Source: Streptomyces polyasparticus (GTDB lineage: Bacteria; Actinomycetota; Actinomycetes; Streptomycetales; Streptomycetaceae). Taken from it: a DNA stretch of 64,000 nt. Below, in pieces: positions 8,168 through 16,193 of this stretch (positions within the stretch are counted from its first letter, which is position 1; every line of letters begins with the position of its first letter). The translations under genes and the position numbers were made by a program. The stretch spans positions 124,001 through 188,000 of the forward strand of contig NZ_JACTVJ010000014.1 in the NCBI RefSeq assembly GCF_014493765.1, written 5' to 3'. The notes beneath the pieces were generated by a model, which was not told the DNA's origin, ran no database searches, and saw nothing but the letters and a program-made list of their open reading frames with translations.

Positions 8168-9492
8168 GCCCGCGTCCACCTGAGCCGGGCCCCTCGGCGA
8201 GCCCGCGTCCACCTCGGCCGGGCCCCTCGGCGAACGCCCGCCGCCTGCGGCTGCCGCCGCTGAGCATCCACGCCCGCCTCTTCCTCGGCTTCGCCTGCGC
8301 GCTGGCCGCCTGCGCCGCGCTGATGGTCGCCGTCATCTACGTGGGGATGCGCTTCCTGCCGACGTACGGCTTCTCGGAGACCGTGGTCGTCGACCCCTCG
8401 ACCGTCGACGTGGCCCCGGGCCGGCGGCTGCCGGCGAGCGGCGAACATCCGGACATCAGCAGCAAGGAGGACGTCTGGAACACCGTCCTTGCCGTGTCGG
8501 CCTGCGGTGTCCTGCTCGTGGGCGCGCTCGGGCTCGGCGCGGGCTGGTTCCTCTCCAAGCGGCTGCTCGCCCCGCTCGGCACCATCGACGAAGCGGCCCG
8601 CAAAGCCGCGGACGGCAACCTCGGCGACCGGATCGCCGCGACCGGACCGCCCGACGAACTCCACCGGCTCGCCGACACCTTCGACGAGATGCTCGACCGC
8701 CTGGAGGAGTCCTTCACCGCCCATCAGCGCTTCGCCGCCAACGCCTCGCACGAACTGCTCACCCCGCTGGCCACCACCCGCGCCGCCCTCCAGGTCGCGG
8801 GCGACGCGCCTTCGCGCGAGGAGCTGGCCGAGCTGCTCCCCATGCTGCGCGAGACCAACGAGCGCGGGATCCGGATCGTGCACGCGCTGCTCGACCTGGC
8901 GAGCGCGCAGAACGCGGTGTTCGACGCGGCGCCGGTCGACCTCTCGGAGCTGGTGTCGGCGGCGGTCGGCGAACGGGCCGGCCGCGCGGCCGCGCACCGG
9001 ATCGCGCTCGCGTCCGGTGTCGAGCCGGGCATCTCCGTGCCCGGGAACGCCACGCTGCTAAAGCAGTTGACCGCGAACCTGCTCGACAACGCGCTCACCC
9101 ACAATGAGCCGGGCGGCTCGGTCGAGATCCTGCTCAGCCACCGTACGGGCGCGAGCGGCCACGACGGGCGCCGTACCACCCGGGCCGGCCACGACGGGCG
9201 TCACAAGGGCACGCGCCACCCGGACACGCGCCACAAGGACGGACGCCGCAAGGACACCGAGGACACCGCCGTCCTCGAAGTCACCAACACCGGACCCCGG
9301 CTCACCGACGTCCAGCTCACCCGCCTCTTCGAGCCGTTCTACCGCGCGCAGGCCCGGGTCGCGGGCGAGGGCGGCGGTCACGGCCTGGGACTCGCCATCG
9401 TGCAGGCGGTCACCGCCGCACACCACGGCACGCTCGACGCGTACGCGAATCCGGCGGGCGGCCTGACCGTACGCGTCGAACTCCCTTGCTGA
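8164..9492 (+). CDS. Sensor histidine kinase (HAMP, HisKA, HATPase)
   Basis: 442 residues: a proline-rich cytoplasmic head made of two near-identical 33-bp repeats, TM1 about 38-62, a short extracytoplasmic loop, TM2 about 108-130, HAMP, phospho-acceptor His196 (NASHELLTPLA), N-box (LLDNALTHNEPGG, ~306-318) and G-box (GHGLGLAIV). Between N- and G-boxes an insertion of about 40 residues very rich in His, Arg, Lys and Asp (residues 328-368) interrupts the ATPase domain at a surface loop. It phosphorylates the adjacent regulator. Confidence 0.92.
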   Translation: MSPRPPEPGPSASPRPPRPGPSANARRLRLPPLSIHARLFLGFACALAACAALMVAVIYVGMRFLPTYGFSETVVVDPSTVDVAPGRRLPASGEHPDISSKEDVWNTVLAVSACGVLLVGALGLGAGWFLSKRLLAPLGTIDEAARKAADGNLGDRIAATGPPDELHRLADTFDEMLDRLEESFTAHQRFAANASHELLTPLATTRAALQVAGDAPSREELAELLPMLRETNERGIRIVHALLDLASAQNAVFDAAPVDLSELVSAAVGERAGRAAAHRIALASGVEPGISVPGNATLLKQLTANLLDNALTHNEPGGSVEILLSHRTGASGHDGRRTTRAGHDGRHKGTRHPDTRHKDGRRKDTEDTAVLEVTNTGPRLTDVQLTRLFEPFYRAQARVAGEGGGHGLGLAIVQAVTAAHHGTLDAYANPAGGLTVRVELPC

Positions 9493-9502
9493 GCACGGCG
9501 CT

Positions 9503-10261
9503 TCAGCCGGCGCTCAGGATCTCCACGCCCAGCCCGACGAGCTCCCGCACCACCGCGTCCTCGCGGTCCGCGTCGGTGATCAGACCGCTGGCCTTCTCCC
9601 AGGGCAGGACGCGGAACTGCGAGGCGGTGCCGAGCTTCTCGGAGGACGCGAGCACGTAGGTGTCCGCCGCCCGCGCCGACAGGGCCCGCTTCATCGCCGC
9701 CTCCTCCGCGTCCCCGGTGGTCAGGCCCGCCTCGGGGTGCACGCCGGTGACCCCGAGCAGACACAGGTCGGCGGACACGTTCTGCGCCGCCTCCACCGCG
9801 GCGGCCCCGCAGGCCACCGCCGAGTGCTTGAAGATCCGCCCGCCGAGCAGGAAGAGCTCCGCGCGCGGATGGTCGATGAGGGCCGCGACGATGGTCGGGC
9901 TGTGCGTGATCACGGTGCAGTCGAGGTCCTTGGGAAGGGCCCGGGCCACGGCGAACGCGGTCGTGCCCCCGTCGAGGATCACCGAACCGCCCGCCCGTAC
10001 GAGACCCGCGGCCACGGTGGCGACCTTCCGCTTGCCGTCCGGGGCCACCGACTGGCGGGCGCCGTAGTCGACGACGGCCGGCGACACCGGCAGCGCTCCG
10101 CCGTAGACCCGCTGGCACAGCCCTTCCGCGGCGAGATCGCGCAGGTCACGGCGGACGCTGTCCTCGGAGAGGCCCAGGTCGGCGGCGACCTCCTTGGCGA
10201 CGATCTTTCCCTCGCGGGCGAGCAGCCCGAGCAGATGGTCGCGCCGTTCGGCAGCCAGCAT
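9503..10261 (-). CDS. DeoR/GlpR family transcriptional regulator
   Basis: 252 residues from the ATG at 10261, which has GGAGAGAG upstream and gives the usual family start (MLAAERRDHLLGLL). The N-terminal winged helix includes AADLGLSEDSVRRDLRDLA; the C-terminal DeoR sugar-phosphate sensor (isomerase-like) contains VILDGGTTAFAVARAL. Family members repress carbohydrate or nucleoside genes and release on phosphorylated sugars. Divergent from the NudK-like gene with only 47 bp between, so both probably share a control region. Confidence 0.87.
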   Translation of the reverse strand: MLAAERRDHLLGLLAREGKIVAKEVAADLGLSEDSVRRDLRDLAAEGLCQRVYGGALPVSPAVVDYGARQSVAPDGKRKVATVAAGLVRAGGSVILDGGTTAFAVARALPKDLDCTVITHSPTIVAALIDHPRAELFLLGGRIFKHSAVACGAAAVEAAQNVSADLCLLGVTGVHPEAGLTTGDAEEAAMKRALSARAADTYVLASSEKLGTASQFRVLPWEKASGLITDADREDAVVRELVGLGVEILSAG

Positions 10262-10277
10262 GCGCACTCTCTCCTGT

Positions 10278-10298
10278 TCTTGCACGTTTCTGCATGTA
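10278..10298. promoter_or_regulatory. Direct repeat TGCACGT/TGCATGT between deoR-type gene and nudix gene
   Basis: TGCACGT (10281-10287) and TGCATGT (10291-10297) recur at a 10-bp period in the 47-bp divergent spacer. DeoR-family proteins often bind short repeated half-sites, so this is a candidate operator. Low certainty. Confidence 0.35.
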
Positions 10299-10308
10299 GT
10301 TTAGCTCC

Positions 10309-11007
10309 ATGCACGCTACAGACGAAACACGCCTCCCGGGCATCGACCTCCCCGACCACCGCGGCCGCACCGGCCTCGACCGGGCGGGACGCGACCTGGA
10401 CCGTAACCCGGACGTCGTGGTCCGCGACGTCGAGCTCACCTCGCGGGGCTGGCACGTCCTGCGCCGTACGACCTTCGACTACCGGCGCTGCGACGGGCGC
10501 TGGGAGACCCAGGCACGCGAGACGTACGACCGGGGCAACGGCGCCGTCGTGCTGCCGTACGACCTCACCCGCGGCTGTGTGCTCCTGACCCGCCAGTTCC
10601 GCTACCCCGCCTACGTCAACGACCACCCGGACGGGATGCTCATCGAGGCGGCCGCCGGGCTCCTGGACGCCGACGACCCGCTGACCGCGGTGCGCCGCGA
10701 GAGCGCCGAGGAGCTGGGCGTCGAACTCGGCCCGCTCACCCACGTCTTCGACGCGTACATGAGCCCGGGCTCCGTCACCGAGCGCCTGCACCTCTTCGCC
10801 GGCCCGTACACGCCGGCCGACCGCACGGGCGCGGGCGGCGGCCTGGAGGAGGACGGCGAGGACATCGAGGTCCTCGAACTCCCCTTCACCACGGCCCTCG
10901 CCATGATCCGCGACGGGCGGATCGCGGACGGCAAGACGATCATGCTGCTCCAATGGGCCGCCCTGGAGGGGCCGTTCGCGTCGCCGCCGCAGGCGCTCTT
11001 GCCTTGA
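10309..11007 (+). CDS. nudK: Nudix nucleoside-diphosphate-sugar hydrolase, NudK/YffH-like
   Basis: A 232-residue Nudix protein. The box reads AGLLDADDPLTAVRRES then AEELGV, one residue shorter between Gly and the REXXEE core than the general consensus. That is the spacing I remember for E. coli NudK (GDP-mannose hydrolase). The downstream FAGPY, the DIEVLELPFTTAL segment and the IADGKTIMLLQW ending also fit NudK/YffH. It splits nucleotide sugars to NMP plus sugar phosphate with Mg2+. The N-terminal ~40 residues are specific to this lineage. Confidence 0.75.
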   Translation: MHATDETRLPGIDLPDHRGRTGLDRAGRDLDRNPDVVVRDVELTSRGWHVLRRTTFDYRRCDGRWETQARETYDRGNGAVVLPYDLTRGCVLLTRQFRYPAYVNDHPDGMLIEAAAGLLDADDPLTAVRRESAEELGVELGPLTHVFDAYMSPGSVTERLHLFAGPYTPADRTGAGGGLEEDGEDIEVLELPFTTALAMIRDGRIADGKTIMLLQWAALEGPFASPPQALLP

Positions 11008-11036
11008 GCGCACTCGAAGGCGTTGGGTGAATCACC

Positions 11037-12026
11037 ATGAAGTACACGCAGCTCGGACGCACAGGACTCGAAGTCAGCCGCCTCGTCCTCGGCACGATGA
11101 ACTTCGGTCCGCAGACGGATGAATCCGACAGTCACGCGATCATGGACGCCGCGCTCGACGCGGGCATCAACTACTTCGACACCGCCAATGTGTACGGCTG
11201 GGGCGAGAACAAGGGCCGTACGGAGCAGATCATCGGCACCTGGTTCGCCCAGGGCGGCGGGCGCCGGGACAAGACCGTCCTGGCCACGAAGGTGTACGGG
11301 AACATGGCCGGCGACGGCGACACCTGGCCCAACCACCACAAGCTCTCGGCGCTCAACATCCGCCGCGCGGTGGACGCTTCGCTGAAGCGGCTGCAGACGG
11401 ACTACATCGACATCTACCAGTTCCACCACGTGGACCGGTCCACTCCGGTCGACGAGATCTGGCAGGCGATCGAGGTCCTGATCCAGCAGGGCAAGATCCT
11501 GTACGCCGGGTCGTCCAACTTCCCCGGCTGGAAGATCGCCCAGGCCAACGAGGTCGCGGCGCGGCGCGGGATGGTCGGCCTGGTCAGCGAGCAGTGCCTG
11601 TACAACCTCGCGGAGCGGCGTGCCGAGATGGAGGTCATTCCGGCGGCGCAGGAGTACGGGCTCGGGGTCATCCCGTGGTCGCCGCTGCACGGTGGTCTGC
11701 TCGGCGGCGTCCTGAAGAAGGAGGCCACGTCGGGCCGTCGCGCTTCCGGCCGCTCGGCCGAGGCGCTCGCCGACTCCACGATCCGCGGGCAGATCCAGTC
11801 GTACGAGGACCTCCTGGACAAGCACGGTCTGGCTCCGGGCGAGGTGGCGCTGGCCTGGCTGCTCACGCGGCCTGGCGTCACCGGTCCGATCGTGGGCCCG
11901 CGCACGGCGGAACAGCTCACGTCGGCGTTGAGCGCCCTTGAGCTGGAGCTCTCGCCCGAACTCCTCTCGTCCCTGGACGAGATCTTCCCGGGCACGGGGC
12001 CGTCGCCGGAGGCGTTTGCCTGGTAG
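11037..12026 (+). CDS. Aldo/keto reductase
   Basis: A 329-residue NADPH-dependent oxidoreductase. The catalytic Asp and Tyr are in YFDTANVYGWG, Lys in VLATKVYG, His in YQFHHVD; the NADP-binding end reads GPIVGPRTAEQL. The pattern fits the YajO/potassium-channel-beta-like AKR group that reduces aldehydes and ketones, with physiological substrate unknown. It follows the Nudix gene after 29 bp and may be co-transcribed with it. Confidence 0.88.
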   Translation: MKYTQLGRTGLEVSRLVLGTMNFGPQTDESDSHAIMDAALDAGINYFDTANVYGWGENKGRTEQIIGTWFAQGGGRRDKTVLATKVYGNMAGDGDTWPNHHKLSALNIRRAVDASLKRLQTDYIDIYQFHHVDRSTPVDEIWQAIEVLIQQGKILYAGSSNFPGWKIAQANEVAARRGMVGLVSEQCLYNLAERRAEMEVIPAAQEYGLGVIPWSPLHGGLLGGVLKKEATSGRRASGRSAEALADSTIRGQIQSYEDLLDKHGLAPGEVALAWLLTRPGVTGPIVGPRTAEQLTSALSALELELSPELLSSLDEIFPGTGPSPEAFAW

Positions 12027-12035
12027 GCCCGGGGC

Positions 12036-12068
12036 GGGTGCGCCACGGCCAACGGTCGGGGCGCACCC
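12036..12068. terminator. Hairpin between convergent aldo/keto reductase and yoeB
   Basis: GGGTGCGCC (12036-12044) pairs perfectly with GGCGCACCC (12060-12068) across a 15-nt loop. It lies between convergent genes. There is no clear T-run, so strength is uncertain. Confidence 0.5.
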
Positions 12069-12075
12069 CTCCGGA

Positions 12076-12333
12076 TCAGTAGCGATAGCGCGCCTTGAGG
12101 ACCTTCACTTCCTTGTCGTCCGCCCGGTGGACAAGCCGATGCTCGTCGTCGATCCGCCTGGACCAGTAACCCGAAAGGTCACCCTTCAAGGGCTCGGGCT
12201 TCCCGATCCCCGTGAACGGGTCCCGCTGAATCTCGGCGATCAAGCGGACGATCCGGCGCGCCATCTTCCTGTCCGAAGCCAGCCAGTACTGGAAGTCCTC
12301 CCAGGCATCCGGGTCGAAGTGAACGCTCCTCAC
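12076..12333 (-). CDS. yoeB: Txe/YoeB family ribosome-dependent mRNA endonuclease toxin
   Basis: 85 residues, the normal YoeB length, with the family landmarks [14 protein letters not shown] at the start, [29 protein letters not shown] in the middle (given here in two overlapping parts: [15 protein letters not shown] and [10 protein letters not shown]) and the catalytic C-terminal [11 protein letters not shown] to ARYRY segment. It cleaves translated mRNA at the ribosome when free. The start overlaps the antitoxin stop by four bases, the standard antitoxin-first arrangement. Confidence 0.93.
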   Translation of the reverse strand: MRSVHFDPDAWEDFQYWLASDRKMARRIVRLIAEIQRDPFTGIGKPEPLKGDLSGYWSRRIDDEHRLVHRADDKEVKVLKARYRY

Positions 12334-12605
12334 TCCTCGCCTCCGGCCAGCTCGCGCAGTTCATCCACCGTCCTCGCCACAACGGATGAGCCCTCGCGGT
12401 CACGGGCCACAGCCTCCATCAAACGCTTGGCATTGGCGGGCGAACGCAGGAGGTAGACGGTCTCCTGCCAGGAGTCGTAGTCGTCGGCGGACATGAGAAC
12501 GGCGTCACCGTTCTTGGAAGTGATGCGCACCGGCGCGCGATCCGTGTTGACCCGCTCGATGAGCGGAAACAGGGTCGCCCGGGCCTCGCTGGCGCTTATG
12601 GACAT
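12330..12605 (-). CDS. yefM: YefM/Phd family antitoxin
   Basis: 91 residues starting [15 protein letters not shown], the typical YefM opening. The ATG at 12605 is favoured by an AGGAGAGG site nine bases upstream; the GTG at 12614 touches that site. The N-terminal half forms the dimeric DNA-binding fold and the C-terminus ([11 protein letters not shown]) wraps and neutralises YoeB. The pair should autoregulate, and repeated GTACCG hexamers lie just upstream. Confidence 0.93.
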   Translation of the reverse strand: MSISASEARATLFPLIERVNTDRAPVRITSKNGDAVLMSADDYDSWQETVYLLRSPANAKRLMEAVARDREGSSVVARTVDELRELAGGEE

Positions 12606-12626
12606 CTCGGCCACCCTCTCCTCGAC

Positions 12627-12667
12627 GTACCGAAACCTCGTACCGCACTGGTACCGAAAAGCGGTAC
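12627..12667. promoter_or_regulatory. Cluster of GTACCG/CGGTAC hexamers upstream of yefM
   Basis: GTACCG occurs at 12627, 12640 and 12651 and the reverse complement CGGTAC at 12662. The last two form GTACCG-N5-CGGTAC. They lie 22-62 bp before the antitoxin start, where YefM-YoeB complexes bind to repress their own promoter. Confidence 0.5.
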
Positions 12668-12691
12668 AGGTAGCGAAGAGGGCGACACCGC

Positions 12692-12734
12692 GCGCTGGGT
12701 GCGCTGGGTGCGCTGGGTGCGCTGGGTGCGCTGG
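12692..12734. repeat. 9-bp tandem repeat GCGCTGGGT, 4.8 copies
   Basis: Four perfect copies plus seven bases of a fifth, upstream of yefM and next to a dispersed GC-rich repeat. No coding role is seen. Confidence 0.85.
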
Positions 12735-12745
12735 ACGGAGCGTCC

Positions 12746-12936
12746 AACTCCAGCCCGTCCGGCGTTTGAGGACAAGCGCCGTTCAGGCGCGACAAGGGGG
12801 CAAGGGGCGCAGCCCCAAAGAGGCCCACCCACCGGGGGTCCGGGGGCGCAGCCCACGCCCGCGGCGGAGCCGCAAATCGATACAGCGGGAAGGGGCGGGT
12901 AGGGGAAATCAGCCCGCCGCAGGCGCAACGCGCCCG
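12746..12936. repeat. Dispersed GC-rich intergenic repeat, copy A
   Basis: Shares with two other sites in this window (13680 and 25088) the ordered blocks CAGCCC-CCGGCGTTTGAG, GGGGTCCGGGGGCGCAGCCC and GGGAAGGGGCGGG, ending CCCGCCGCAGGCGC. This copy is the most diverged, with an extra stretch after the first block. Such elements are widespread between Streptomyces genes; function unknown. Confidence 0.65.
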
Positions 12937-12986
12937 CAGACCGCGACGAAGCCGACCACACGCAGCCAGGGCCGCGGAGCGACGGG

Positions 12987-13073
12987 TCAGCCGACCGCCG
13001 CCGCCACCGCGATCACGGCGAACATCAGCACGAGCACACCGGCCATGATCCGGTTCCTGGTCTTCGGGTCCAC
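12987..13073 (-). CDS. Small single-helix membrane protein
   Basis: A 28-residue frame: VDPKTRNRIM followed by a purely hydrophobic helix (AGVLVLMFAVIAVAAAVG) and a stop. The GTG start lies nine bases after the stop of the 2',3'-cyclic phosphodiesterase gene, suggesting coupling. The basic head and hydrophobic tail are what a real small membrane protein looks like; it is too short for ordinary gene calling. Function unknown. Confidence 0.55.
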   Translation of the reverse strand: MDPKTRNRIMAGVLVLMFAVIAVAAAVG

Positions 13074-13082
13074 ACGTCGAGG

Positions 13083-13676
13083 TTAGCCGTTCCCCAGCAG
13101 CGGCCAGCGCCCGACCTCTTCGTAGCGCGGCCGCTCCCCCGCCACCCCGCTCACGGGAAGCACGCTGCGGACGAGGCTCAGGTCCGTGACGGTCCAGGGC
13201 GTACCCGCGAAACCGTCCAGCTCAGCGGCGTACGGCACCAGATCCACCAACGGCGGATGGGTCTGCCGCCGCCCGGCCCCACTGCGGGCGAGCGTGAGAT
13301 GCGGCACGAACCGGTGGGTGTCCTCCATCGCGAGCCCCGCCTTGCTGCCGGCGGCATACGCCCGCTCGGCGAGCCGCCGCAACGTGGCCACTTCGCCACG
13401 CGCCCCGGCCCACAGCGCCCGCTGCCCGAACCGCCCGCTGCGGTACAGCTGCAGCTCGAAGGGCGCGGTGCGCCGGGCGGCCCGCCGCAGCCGCTCCTCC
13501 AGGTCGGGCCTGACCGTGTCCGGCACCTCGTCCAGGAACGCGAGCGTGAAGTGCCACCCGGCGGGCTCGGTCCACCGCAACTTGTCGGCTCCGGGAAGGG
13601 CTTTCAACTCCCGGGTGACTTCCGCCAGTTCGGCGACGGCGGCCTCCGGCGGCAACACTGCTACGAACAGTCTCAC
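13083..13676 (-). CDS. thpR: RNA 2',3'-cyclic phosphodiesterase (2H family)
   Basis: 197 residues from the GTG at 13676 (VRLFVAVLPPEAAVAEL, the typical opening). The two HxT catalytic motifs are HFTLAF (about residue 45) and HLTLARS (about 130), giving the twin-histidine active site that opens 2',3'-cyclic phosphates and can ligate 2'-5' RNA. The LRWTEPAGWHFTL context fits ThpR/LigT. A dispersed repeat abuts the start, leaving almost no room for a separate promoter. Confidence 0.88.
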   Translation of the reverse strand: MRLFVAVLPPEAAVAELAEVTRELKALPGADKLRWTEPAGWHFTLAFLDEVPDTVRPDLEERLRRAARRTAPFELQLYRSGRFGQRALWAGARGEVATLRRLAERAYAAGSKAGLAMEDTHRFVPHLTLARSGAGRRQTHPPLVDLVPYAAELDGFAGTPWTVTDLSLVRSVLPVSGVAGERPRYEEVGRWPLLGNG

Positions 13677-13679
13677 TAT

Positions 13680-13835
13680 CAGCCCCTGCGGCGCTTGAGC
13701 AGATCCGAGCGAAGCTCGGCTGTGACATTGTGCGGCTCCGCCGCGTGGGGGGTCCGGGGCGCAGCCCCGGTTTCGGGAAGGGGCGGGGCGGGGGAAAGGC
13801 CCGCCGCAGGCGCAACGGCCCGCACCCGGCAACGA
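13680..13835. repeat. Dispersed GC-rich intergenic repeat, copy B
   Basis: Begins CAGCCCCTGCGGCGCTTGAG three bases before the thpR start, continues with AGATCCGAGCGAAGCTCGG, GGGGTCCGGGGCGCAGCCCC (self-complementary ends) and GGGAAGGGGCGGGGCGGGGG, and ends with CCCGCCGCAGGCGC. It matches copies A and C block by block. Confidence 0.75.
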
Positions 13836-13863
13836 TCCGCCCACCCCCACCCCGTACGAAAAA

Positions 13864-15204
13864 CTACGCAGCCGCAGCCATCTGTTCCCGCGGAACGAAC
13901 CGCACATGCGGATGCCCGCGATGCCACCCGAGCCGCAGCCGAAGGTCACCGACCCGGGCGAGGACCACCCCGATCGCCGTCGCGGCGGCGAGGGCTACGA
14001 GACCGGCCGAGGCCATGCCCACACGCACGCCGTACGTGTCCGTGACCCAGCCGACCAGAGGCGCACCCACCGGCGTACCGCCGGTGAACACCATCATGAA
14101 CAGCGCCATGACCCGCCCCCGCATCACCGGATCCGTGGCCATCTGGACCGAGGAGTTCGCGGTCACGTTGACCGTGAGGCCGAACATGCCGAGCGGCACG
14201 AGCAGCGCGGCGAAGAGCCAGAACGAGGGCGCCAGAGCCGCCACGACCTCGAGCAGCCCGAAGGCCATCGCCGCCCCGACCAGGACACGCAGCCGGGCCG
14301 TGCCCCGGCGGGCCGCGAGCAGCGCGCCGGCCAGCGAACCGGCCGCCATCAGGGAGTTGAGCATGCCGTACGTGCCCGCGCCGGCATGGAAGACATCGTC
14401 CACGAAGGCCGACAGCCAGATCGGGAAGTTGAACCCGAACGTGCCGATGAACCCGACGAGCACGATCGGCCAGACCAGCTCGGGCCGCCCGGCCACGTAC
14501 CGAAGCCCTTCCTTGAGCTGGCCCTTGGCGCGCGGCGTCGTGACGACCTTGTGCAGCTCGGACGTGCGCATCAGGGCGAGCGAGGCCAGCGGCGCGATGA
14601 AGGACAGTCCGTTGAAGAGGAACGCGTAGCCGCTGCCGACAGCCGCGATCGCGACACCGGCCACCGCGGGTCCGATCAGGCGAGCGGACTGGAAGTTGGC
14701 GGAGTTCAGGCTGACCGCGTTCGCGAGCTGGTCCTTGCCGACCATCTCGGAGACGAAGGTCTGCCGCGCGGGGTTGTCGACGACCGTGACCAGACCCATC
14801 ACGAACGCCGTCAGGTAGACGTGCCACACCTGAACGTGTCCGGTGAGCGTCAGGACCGCGAGCGCGAGGCCGGTGAGGCCCATCGCGGACTGCGTGAAGA
14901 AGAGCAGGGGCCGCTTCGGCAGCCGGTCCACGAGGACGCCGCCGTACAGGCCGAAGAGCAGCATGGGCAGGAACTGCAGCGCCGTGGTGATGCCGACGGC
15001 CATGGCGGAGCCGGTGAGGCTGAGCACCAGCCAGTCCTGGGCGATGCGCTGCATCCAGGTGCCGGTGTTCGAGACGACCTGTCCGGTGAAGAAGAGCCGG
15101 TAGTTACGGATCTTCAGGGAGGAGAAGGTCGACGGCTTGGTGGGTGCGGTGGAGTAGTGGGTGGTCGGTGCGGGGGCGGAGTCTGCTCCGGATCCCGTAC
15201 TCAA
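13864..15204 (-). CDS. MFS transporter (12-TM, drug-efflux type)
   Basis: 446 residues from a TTG at 15204, which has GAGGAGG nine bases upstream. The first membrane segment follows SLKIRNYRLFFTGQ, and WMQRIAQDWLVLSLTGSA is typical of the enterobactin-exporter/MFS_3-like group. About twelve hydrophobic helices and the loop GGVLVDRLPKRPLL between TM2 and TM3 are visible. The MarR regulator gene lies 41 bp upstream in the same direction, so the two form an operon with the regulator controlling efflux. Confidence 0.86.
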   Translation of the reverse strand: MSTGSGADSAPAPTTHYSTAPTKPSTFSSLKIRNYRLFFTGQVVSNTGTWMQRIAQDWLVLSLTGSAMAVGITTALQFLPMLLFGLYGGVLVDRLPKRPLLFFTQSAMGLTGLALAVLTLTGHVQVWHVYLTAFVMGLVTVVDNPARQTFVSEMVGKDQLANAVSLNSANFQSARLIGPAVAGVAIAAVGSGYAFLFNGLSFIAPLASLALMRTSELHKVVTTPRAKGQLKEGLRYVAGRPELVWPIVLVGFIGTFGFNFPIWLSAFVDDVFHAGAGTYGMLNSLMAAGSLAGALLAARRGTARLRVLVGAAMAFGLLEVVAALAPSFWLFAALLVPLGMFGLTVNVTANSSVQMATDPVMRGRVMALFMMVFTGGTPVGAPLVGWVTDTYGVRVGMASAGLVALAAATAIGVVLARVGDLRLRLGWHRGHPHVRFVPREQMAAAA

Positions 15205-15245
15205 AAGGGCTCGCCTCCTCGGCGGTCGGACGGCAACGGCGGGTG

Positions 15246-15701
15246 TTACAGGTGCGCGAGCTTCTCCAGTACGGGGGCGGCGGCGCGAAGCTTCGCCCAC
15301 TCGTCCTCGTCGAGGGTGTCGGCGAGCTGGGCCAGCCAGGCGTTCCGCTTGCGGCGGCTCTCCTCGAGCATGGCCTCGGCCTGCTCGGTCTGGCTGACCA
15401 CCTTCTGCCGGCGGTCCTCGGGGTGCGGCTCGAGCCTGACGAGCCCCTTGGCTTCGAGCAGCGCCACGATCCGTGTCATCGACGGCGGCTGGACGTGCTC
15501 CTTGCGGGCGAGCTCGCCGGGTGTGGCGGAGCCGCAGCGGGCGAGGGTGCCGAGCACCGACATCTCGGTGGGGCTCAGCGACTCGTCCACACGCTGGTGC
15601 TTGAGCCGGCGCCCGAGCCGCATCACGGCCGAGCGCAGGGAGTTCACGGCGGCGGCGTCGTCGCCATGGGAAAGGTCAGGCATGTCGTTAGAGTAACTCA
15701 T
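15246..15701 (-). CDS. MarR family transcriptional regulator
   Basis: 151 residues from ATG 15701 (or 145 from ATG 15683). The winged helix includes LSPTEMSVLGTLARCG, the recognition region EHVQPPSMTRIVALLEAKGLV and the wing RLEPHPEDRRQKVV. MarR dimers respond to phenolic or other ligands. A GTAA-N4-TTAC palindrome overlaps the upstream start codon, consistent with autorepression of this regulator-MFS operon. Confidence 0.9.
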   Translation of the reverse strand: MSYSNDMPDLSHGDDAAAVNSLRSAVMRLGRRLKHQRVDESLSPTEMSVLGTLARCGSATPGELARKEHVQPPSMTRIVALLEAKGLVRLEPHPEDRRQKVVSQTEQAEAMLEESRRKRNAWLAQLADTLDEDEWAKLRAAAPVLEKLAHL

Positions 15702-15704
15702 TAC
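15693..15704. promoter_or_regulatory. Palindrome GTAA-N4-TTAC at the marR start
   Basis: GTAACTCATTAC is a short perfect dyad overlapping the ATG at 15701, in an AT-richer patch of very GC-rich DNA. A candidate MarR operator. Confidence 0.4.
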
Positions 15705-15851
15705 CCTGGCTAAAGAAACCGCATAAGGCGCGGCGCGCCCCAAGACTTCCCCAAGATTCCTAAGCCGATGACAAGGGAAGATCACCCATATGGGTGAGCC
15801 GATCGCGGAAAGTGACACGGAACCGGAGGGGCCCCGGCGACTCTGGAGCGC

Positions 15852-16193
15852 ATGGGGACCAGCGTGCTCAGCCTGCGTATAGACGGAGAGCTGCTCGACC
15901 GACTCCGTCACCATGCCGGCATAAGGGGAATGAACGTCCAGGACTATGTGATCCGCGCCCTGGTGCGGAACGACTTCGACGAGCGCTTCAAGGCGGCCGT
16001 CGAGGAGACACAGCGGTTCTACGGGGCCGGGAGCGACGAACAGGAGCTCCCGGAACCCACGTCCGCAGCACCTCCGACGGGTGCCGGGCTCCCCGTAGGT
16101 ACCCCGGCCCCGTCGTCTCGTCGTCTGCAGCAGCGGGCGGGCCGTCACGCTGCACCGGCGGCTCAGGTCAGCCCGAGCGCCGGCATCAGGTAG
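15852..16193 (+). CDS. Ribbon-helix-helix-like small protein
   Basis: 113 residues. The N-terminal half (SVLSLRIDGELLDRLRHHAG, then NVQDYVIRALVRNDFDERFK) has the strand-helix-helix layout of CopG/RHH DNA-binding proteins. The C-terminal ~50 residues are Pro/Ala/Ser-rich and of low complexity. The last 31 bp overlap the 3' end of the convergent purine permease gene, so the true C-terminus may be recent. No toxin partner is visible beside it. Confidence 0.65.
   Translation: MGTSVLSLRIDGELLDRLRHHAGIRGMNVQDYVIRALVRNDFDERFKAAVEETQRFYGAGSDEQELPEPTSAAPPTGAGLPVGTPAPSSRRLQQRAGRHAAPAAQVSPSAGIR

Noticed and set aside
12692-12734. A WVRWVRW-type peptide encoded by the 9-bp repeat
   Set aside because: No ribosome-binding site, low complexity, and the repeat is intergenic upstream of yefM.
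15852-16193. RHH-type protein as an antitoxin with an adjacent toxin
   Set aside because: No small partner gene follows; the next gene is a convergent purine permease.
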